The translations under genes were made by a program, and so were the position numbers. Shown here in pieces: positions 57,054-64,000 of a DNA stretch of 64,000 nucleotides (positions are counted from its first letter, which is position 1; each line of letters begins with the position of its first letter). The DNA is taken from assembly GCA_037043015.1 (NCBI GenBank), contig CM073322.1, forward strand, positions 32,173,864 to 32,237,863, in the 5' to 3' direction. This DNA is from Bryum argenteum. Lineage: Eukaryota; Streptophyta; Bryopsida; Bryales; Bryaceae. Under the pieces are notes generated by a model. It was not told where the DNA came from and ran no database searches. It saw only the letters and a program-made list of their open reading frames with translations.

Positions 57054-59449
57054 CTATTGCTTTGATGAACTTGGTGTTGCTGGGAGAATTGGTGATGTCT
57101 GAGATGACGCTGTTGGTTGCCGGGTAATCAACACTCGATCTACCTGATAGGTTGTAGAAGCATCGTGCCACTCCATTGGCATTCGCATGAGTTTGCCCTT
57201 CCCAGCCTTGAACACAACACTATTGTGAGCATCCATCTCATCATGAAGTTTCTGGTAGCCCTTGCGTCGGCGGTCCAAGTCGCCATTCTTCTGTAATCGA
57301 TGGAAAGTCTCCATGGCTGCATATCTGCTTCCCTTGAACTCGTCCAAGATCATGTTGTGAGCTCCATGGAGAAACTGTGTGGTACACATGAGCTCGAACA
57401 ATCGTAACCTCCTTGCTGGCATGTATTTGATCTTGGTGTAGATGTATCCGTCCTGCCCCTGACGTGCTCCAATTCGGGGGTCGATGATCATGTCGAATTC
57501 TTGACACCAATGGGCCAGTGCATTGCAGAAGACAGCTTGCCGGAAGCAAACTGGATCGCTATGGTCTTTATGGTCCATGAAGAATCTCTGATAGCTCCTG
57601 ACACAATCGTCCGTCGTACTCCATCTGCCTGCTAATTTGCACCAATTGTACCATGGAGTGTCCAGCCGATCGGTAACACGCCATAGATATCGTCTCGATG
57701 TCCTGCACAATCGAGGGTCACTGGCCACAAGTTTCGGTACCCCTGGTTGTCGTAAGGCATGCTCCTGATGAATCAGAACCTCCACTGGGTGCTGAAGATT
57801 CTCCGCTATACTCCCGAAGTCCTTGCCAATCCAATTGAGTGCGTCCCAGCTCAATGAATCTGGCTGATGGTCTCGCTTGACAAACAAATTGTCATACTTG
57901 CCCAGGTATCTATTGTCTTCATATGTGATCTGCATCAGTGGAGTCCAATCGTCCAAATCTGGCCTCATGCCGAACAAGAGAGGAGGTCTCACCACTAGGT
58001 TGAAAGCGTTCTTGAACTTGCTATCGGTGGTCATGTTAAATGGCAGCAGTGCTCCAGGGAGTTTGCCGATAGAAGCTGCTTCAATCGATTCTGCTGGAAC
58101 CTGAAAGTGTAGAAATAGGTGGAGGGGTGGACATCCACCTGATTTGCTCTTGCCACCCGATCTTTGCACAATTGGATCATCGTTGATGCCCATTCCTCCC
58201 TGCTGAACTTGTCTTGGACAAGCGTTAGTCGCTCCTTCCAATTGGTGATCACCTCTCCTCTCCATGAATCTTCCAGCCTCTCGAATCCCTCCATTACGGA
58301 AACTGTCCACTCGGAGCATGATGATATCCTGCTTCCAAGTGCCATTGCGTGCTCCCTCGTCCGCCTCTGGTCCTGTTGTCGCTCCACCTCTTCGCTATAG
58401 ATAAATGCTCGTGCTGCCAAGTCGCCCATCAATAGATATGCAGCAAACGGCTCCTCCACCCTGAGGTCACCTCGAACCAACATCTCTGCAAAGAGATTCA
58501 CCATTCCATAGACTCCAGCTTTCCTCCATGTGCGCTCGAATCGATTGTTGTCCAAGATATCTCCCTTCTGCAAATTTATAAGCAACAAAAACACCTCCCG
58601 GTCCCATTGATAGGCTTGCTCAATCCGCTGCACCGGAGGTAGCCACTCTGTCAAAGCCAATAGCTCGTCCGCCCTTATCACTCTACCCTTGCTTCCAGCC
58701 GAAAACTCAATGGGCGCTGTTGGTTGGACTTCATCGACTGCTCTCTCGGGGCTGCTATCACCTGCTAGCTGGGACTCCAATTGAGCAATCTTTTCTTGCA
58801 TCCATGCCTTCTCCTCTTCTAATGTTTGCTTGAGCTCCCTCGTGATTCTTAATTCGACCTCCAATTGCTCTGCCCGAATTCTCTGCTGTTGCCACGAACT
58901 ATTGGCATTGCGACGATGGGTCTCCTTCTCTTGATTGCTGATCTTCAGGCCCTCCACCCGCTGCTTCCATTCTTCTTTCTCGCGTCTATGGTTCTTGCGC
59001 AACTCCGCCATCTCCTCCCCCGTCATCTTCAATTGATTGACAGCCTCCTTCTTTGCTTGACTCAATTGCGTCTTCAACTCAGCAATTGTCGACTTCAAGG
59101 CTTCATCTTGTCCCAGCAGCTCTTGCTCCACTCGATCCATCTCCTCTTGTATCCGCATTTTCTTTGCCAATAGTTCGGCCTTCGATGATGGAACTCGTGG
59201 AATCCGAGGAGATGCACTGGGAGCTTCAAACTCCTCCTTCACTGTCACGGTCGGTGTAGACTGGGGTGGAGCCGCCATCCCCGAGGTGCCTGTCGATTGC
59301 ATTGCAGCCAGCTTCTCCATTGTTGACGTCGTCGTTCCAATCGTGGTCTCCTGGTCCTGCTCGAGCTTCGGCTTCTTCAATGGCATTAAATTTGACTTGG
59401 AAGCTCTCTTCCCCACAATCATACAATCGTCTTCGTCTGAGCTCGCCAT
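57054..59449 (-). CDS. Unrecognised coiled-coil protein, 785 residues if two frames are joined
   Basis: I do not recognise this protein. ATG 59449 opens frame 1; its first 437 residues run to 58139. Frame 2 continues from 58100 to the stop at 57054 (348 residues). They join in phase if 38 bases (58138-58101, cag|gtggat to tttcag|gttcc) are removed; a donor 18 bases upstream (gg|gtggca) keeps the same phase with 56 bases. Both are short for a plant intron, so a one-base indel is the alternative. Residues 1-88 are acidic/Ser-rich with a possible nuclear signal (LKKPKLE, 24-30); 89-230 form a long coiled coil rich in Glu, Lys, Gln and Arg; the remainder is globular, Trp- and Arg-rich, with no membrane segment, zinc knuckle or catalytic motif that I see. 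It lies 880 bp downstream of gypsy pol on the same strand and is clearly GC-richer than pol. It may be an extra ORF of that retroelement or an independent gene. Confidence 0.6.
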
Positions 59450-59849
59450 AGCACACTCCGCTGTTCCCTTACACCCTGTTTCTCTCAATCATTGAGCTAA
59501 ATCTCTCGGCAATTCTTCAAGTCCTCTCGACACAATTGCTGCACTCTCACTCTGAAAACTATACGCTCAAGCTCTCAGCTTCGATGCTCTCAGTCGATTT
59601 TTCACAATCGCACAACAATAGAATTTCGGCCTTCTTCCCAGCTGAAAGCATTTTCAAAAAGTTCTGTTACAACAACTCTCATCAATTGTTCTCTCTTGGC
59701 GGCTGCCACTCATGAACTCTCAAGATCTTTTCTCAAGATCTTTTCCCTCACCACTCTCATGATGACTCTCCCATCACCTCACATCCATGGATCTCCAGTC
59801 ATGTCTCGTCTTGTCACATGTATACTTTTTGCAATTTATTCTTTTATTC

Positions 59850-59889
<40 letters not shown>

Positions 59890-60329
59890 TTATTTATTTT
59901 ATTTATTTTTCTTTTTGATCTATAATTTTTCATTTAAGGGCTATTGATTTATCATGTTTTCTCCCTTGTTTTAGTTTAGTTTATTATATAATTTTTTTTA
60001 AAATTCTTATGGATAATTTTTATTTTTATTTATTTTTATTTTTTTGCAAATTTCTATTATCCTTATTTCACTCTTCATTTTCTCTCTTATTTTTCCCCTT
60101 TTCTTTTAATTTTCTCGCCGCTCTTATCTATTGAAAAGTGTTATTATTATTTGAATTTGTATTTTGTTACTTGTTACTTTTTAAGAATTACCCTTTCTTT
60201 CTCTCCAAAAGTGGTTTAAAGTCCTTATTTGACTACATTTTGACTATTGCTCTCAAAAATTTCAAAGTCACTCAAAAATGATGCTCCATTGTTTTTCCTC
60301 CTCCCTCTTTAGAATAAGCCGTCCCCGGC
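59450..60329 (-). other. Spacer between gypsy integrase and the coiled-coil gene
   Basis: Next to the coiled-coil ATG the minus strand is A/G-rich, like a 5' leader. Farther on come a TA microsatellite (59853-59885) and a long T/A-rich tract to about 60120. No LTR boundary is visible. Confidence 0.45.
59853..59885. repeat. TA dinucleotide microsatellite
   Basis: About 16 TA units, followed by (ttta)n. Confidence 0.95.
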
Positions 60330-63300
60330 TTAATCATAATAGAGTTTAAGTCGATAACCATTGATTCGAGTAGGAAGTAATTTCCCTTCAAAATCCTTCA
60401 ATTGTGCAGACCCATTGGGATTTATATCTACTACTTCATAGGGACCCATCCAATGTATTTGCAGTTTTCCAGGGAATTTAAAAAGTCGACTATCATACAA
60501 TAGTACTAGATCCCCAATTTTAAACGTTTTAGGCACTAACTTACTATCATAGAATGACTTCCTATGCTTTTGCATAGCATAGGTATGAAGGTAAGCCTCC
60601 CTCCTTTTCTCATCCAATTCCTCTAATTGGGCTAATCTTATTTTTAAACTATTGTCTTCATCCAACCTGTTCTCTATAGCCACCCTCAAAGAGGGAATTT
60701 CATACTCTATGGGTAAAATGGCCTCTTGGCCATAGACCAATTGAAAAGGGGTAAACTTAGTAGTTACCTTATAAGCCACTCTATAAGCCCATAATGCACC
60801 CCATAGCTTTTCATCCCAATCTGTACCTCCTTGGGCAATGGTTTTAGTTAAAATTCTACAAAGAATTCCATTGGTTTTTTCTGTTTGGCCATTGGCCCTG
60901 GGGTGATAGGGAGATGTTTTCCTGTGTTTAATAAAAAATGTCTCAGTTAGCTTTGCTATAGTTTCATTAAGGAAATGGGTACCTCTATCGCTAATTAACT
61001 CTTTAGGACAACCGAAACGAGATATTATATTCTCATACAAAAATCGTGCCACTGTTTGGGCATCATCATTTCGGGTTGCTATAGATTCCGCCCACTTAGT
61101 GGCATAATCTGTAGCCACCAAGATATATCTTTTACGACCCCTCCTTGAAGGAGGTGCTATAGGTCCTACAAAGTCTATCCCCCATTTTTTAAAAGGGGAT
61201 AGAACAAATATTGGTACTAATGGCATTGCCGTGGTTGGGGTGGGTCTACCCACCCGCTGACAAGGATCGCATTTACGGACATATTGGTGGGCATCATGAA
61301 ACATTTTTGGCCACCAATAGCCGGAAGTCAATGCCTTTCTTGCGGTTACATCCCCCGCAAAATGTCCCCCACAAGCGTCTACATGACATCCCTCCAACAC
61401 TATTGGTATTTCATTAGTATATATACATCTCCTTAATAGTCCGTCCATACCCTTTTTATACAATACACCTCCCAATAGCGTATAAGGCCCGCATTTATAT
61501 AAAAAGGCCTTTAATTGAACTCGACTTAATCCAATAGGTGTAATGTTAGATTTAAGTTAATCCAATAGGTGTAATGTTAGATTTAAGGTAATTTAAAATA
61601 TCCACATACTCAGGTTGAATAATATCAACCTCAAAAATATTAGCATCCGGAAATTGATCATTCAATGGTTTTAACTCCTCTAATGGTAAAGGTTCTAAGC
61701 GAGAAATGCTATCGGCATTTCCATGGCTTTTTCCCGGCCTTACTACTATTGTAAAGTCAAACTCTTGCAACAATAGAACCCATCTAGCCAACCGGCCACT
61801 TAAATCTGGTTTATTAACTAGATGCTTAAGAGCATCATGGTCCACATAAAAGATAAAAGGATAACCCAATAGATAGTGACGAAATTTTTGCACTGCAAAA
61901 ATCATCCCTAGTGCCTCTCTTTCCGTTGTGGTATAATTTTTTTCTGCTGGTATCAATTGACGACTAGCAAAATAAATAGGGTGGTCTAAATTTTTAAGAT
62001 CTTTCTGGCTTAAAATACACCCTAAAGCTACATTGGAAGCATCTATATAGACATGGAAAGGCTATGACCAATCTGGTGGAATTAATACTGGGGCAGAACA
62101 TAATTTTTCTTTTAATAGCTCAAATGCTTCCTCACATGACCCATTCCAAATAGGTTTATGTCCTATTTCTAATTTTTTTAATAATTGAGTTAAAGGAGAT
62201 GCTATAGATGCATATGACTTGATAGCCCTCCTATAGTATCCAGTCAAACCAAGGAAGCCTCTGACTGCCTTTACAGTTTGCGGTCTAGGAAAATCCTTTA
62301 TCAATTGTATTTTGTCTGGGTCTAATTGAATTCCCTCTTTACTTACAATATGACCCAACAATTTCCCAGAAGGGACTATAAATTGACATTTACTAGCGTT
62401 AAGGGAAATGCCAAATTTATGACATTGCATAAAACATTGTTCCAATTGATTAGCGTGGTCTTCTCTTTTTCCATAGACACAGAAATCATCTAAAAATATC
62501 TCCATAAATTTCCTCAAAAATGGAAGAAAGGCAACCATCATCAATCGCTGAAAAGTTGCAGGTGCATTACACAACCCGAATAACATTACTTTTGCCGCAT
62601 ATGTTCCCCAATCGGTAGTAAAAGTAGTTTTCAATTGATCCTTTTCGGCCAATTGAATCTGATTATAACCTGAAAAGCCATCTAGAAAAGAATATAGTTC
62701 GTGGCCTGCCACGGCATCTAATATAGAATCCGTAAAGGGCAATGGAAAATAGTCTTTTTTAGTTGCATCATTCAGATTTCTAAAATCTTGGCAGATTTTG
62801 ATCTTGCCATTCTTTTTGGGAACGATAACTATAGCACTTACCCACTCACTATAGGGCACCGGGTAAATAAATCCCATCTCCAATAACTTCTCTATCTCTT
62901 CTTTTACTAACAATGAATATTTAGGATTCAAACGTCTTTGTTTTTGCCTGACTGGTTTAGCATCCTCTTTTAAATTTATATGATGTTCACATATTTCCGG
63001 GGGAACCCCCCTTAAATCTTTATAAGTCCATGCAAAAGCAGAAATATGTATCCTAAAAAATTCTCTCCAATTGTTCTGCTCCTCTTTGGATAATCCTTTA
63101 CCAATTTGTAATTTCTTAGGTTCTTCACCCTCACTTAACAATAGATCACAGCATTGATCCTGGGATACATGTTTAGCTATTGGAACTGAATTCATAAAAT
63201 CCCCCTGTGTATCTAAATATTTTTCAGAACCACTAAGTAATTCCTCTTCCCATTGATCTATAACAAATACTGGTTTGTCAGTTAACCATGCGCTAATAGT

Positions 63301-64000
63301 TTTATCTGAGTCCTCATTTATTGAACATGGAATAATATATTCACCTGGTCCAATATTTTTATAAGACATTTTATTAGCCTTAGTTAGATTCCCCTCTCGA
63401 CTCCTTATATATACTCTATTAGCTTCTACTTCTCCCAAGTCTGAACTATAACCCCCATCACTGGTGATTGTAGGTGAATACCATTGTGTTTCACCTTGAT
63501 ATTTAGAAGGGTACATACTTAATTTGACCCTATTACTTCCTTGTCCAATAGTCAATATTCCCCTTCCCCAATCCTCTTTAGCCCGAGCTTGGTATAACCA
63601 AGGCCGGCCTAATAAAATTGGATATGACACAATTGGTGTACTTGGTTGAAAAACCAAATAATCTATAGAATAAGGAAGACCGGCTATCACAGTTGGGACT
63701 TTATACAATATTCCCAATGGCTTGACCCTACTATGGTCGGCCATTCTTAATATTAATTTAGTTTCTTGTAATCCCCTTAACTGCAAACTAGACAAGGTAT
63801 CTACATTCATTAAATTAACACTCGAACCCCCATCTACTTGAACTCCTTGAACTATAATTCCATCGATTTGTATATCTATTGTTGGGGCACCTGGGTCTGG
63901 GTTTATAGCTACCTCATTAACATTTAACTTTGTTCTTTTCCTAATCAAAGTCGATTGTAATAATGATCGACATTGGGGAGCCACTCCCAATAATTGTTTA
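60330..64000 (-). pseudogene. Ty3/gypsy retrotransposon pol (protease, RT, RNase H, integrase), broken, partial
   Basis: Reading leftward from the window edge: aspartic protease (VDGGSSVNLM), reverse transcriptase with FLDDF at the catalytic site, RNase H (YIDAS; TTTEREALG; VDHDALKHL; HGNADSISRL), then integrase with HHCC zinc finger (HVDACGGHF ... CDPCQ) and DDE core (GIDFVGP; ISDRGTHF; NGQTEKTN), ending at 60330. The order RT-RH-IN defines Ty3/gypsy. The C-terminus (GPYEVVDINPNGSAQLKDF) is not a chromodomain, which suggests the Athila/Tat side of the family. Two lesions: TAG at 62064-62062 between RT and RNase H, and a 31-bp tandem duplication at 61525-61586 that shifts the frame between RNase H and integrase. 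Otherwise the frames are clean, so inactivation is recent. Gag and the 5' LTR lie beyond the window. Confidence 0.93.
61525..61586. repeat. 31-bp tandem duplication inside gypsy pol
   Basis: The unit (ttaatccaataggtgtaatg then ttagatttaag) occurs twice without change, at 61525-61555 and 61556-61586. Removing one copy would restore a single continuous frame from RNase H to integrase, so the duplication is a lesion rather than part of the element. Confidence 0.93.

Overview
The window reads as nuclear DNA of a land plant. The marker genes are a class I LATERAL ORGAN BOUNDARIES (LBD) gene, a group I WRKY gene with two WRKYGQK domains and the plant-typical intron inside the second one, the tail of a plant-type splicing factor SF3B4, and a short protein with the Hpc2-related domain of ubinuclein. 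Introns are GT-AG, gene islands are GC-richer, and the space between them is AT-rich and packed with transposable elements. I cannot fix the lineage; a non-seed plant (moss, liverwort, lycophyte or fern) is a guess.

Layout. 1-774: 3' end of SF3B4 (+). About 1.6-15.2 kb: intergenic DNA dense in short elements bounded by TTAA with CCCYTAAA termini (families A, B, D), a scrambled LTR remnant at 4.66-5.36 kb, and a ubinuclein-like ORF at 10.2-10.9 kb (-). 15.96-17.31 kb: a CGTA-flanked element with a TA-flanked element nested in it. 21.1-21.3 kb: a GC-rich MITE. 23.1-26.5 kb: the LBD gene (+), two exons around a 2.6-kb intron. 30.76-31.52 kb: a truncated pseudogene copy (+) of the WRKY gene that lies intact 14 kb away on the other strand. 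32.0-34.7 kb: a complete Tc1-type (DD34E) transposon with 580-bp inverted repeats. 36.45-39.38 kb: a large fold-back element. 39.6-43.8 kb: a PIF/Harbinger element, with a decayed nuclease gene (+) and an apparently intact Myb/SANT partner gene (-) in convergent orientation. 45.08-47.53 kb: the WRKY gene (-), with its 5' leader and promoter up to about 48.3 kb. 48.7-54.2 kb: another cluster of TTAA-bounded elements. 57.05-59.45 kb: an unrecognised 785-aa coiled-coil gene (-). 60.33-64.0 kb: Ty3/gypsy pol (-), broken by one stop codon and one 31-bp tandem duplication and running off the window.

How it fits together. The host genes are two transcription factors (LBD, WRKY), one splicing factor and possibly one chromatin protein; nothing here indicates that they form a pathway. 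Most of the remaining DNA is explained by transposons of at least five kinds (TTAA-bounded piggyBac-like MITEs, Tc1/mariner, PIF/Harbinger, fold-back or Mutator-like, Ty3/gypsy). The points most worth a second look are the TTAA element families sharing one terminus, the Tc1 element whose long inverted repeats are each made of three tandem units, the inverted WRKY pseudogene, and the unknown coiled-coil gene just downstream of gypsy pol.
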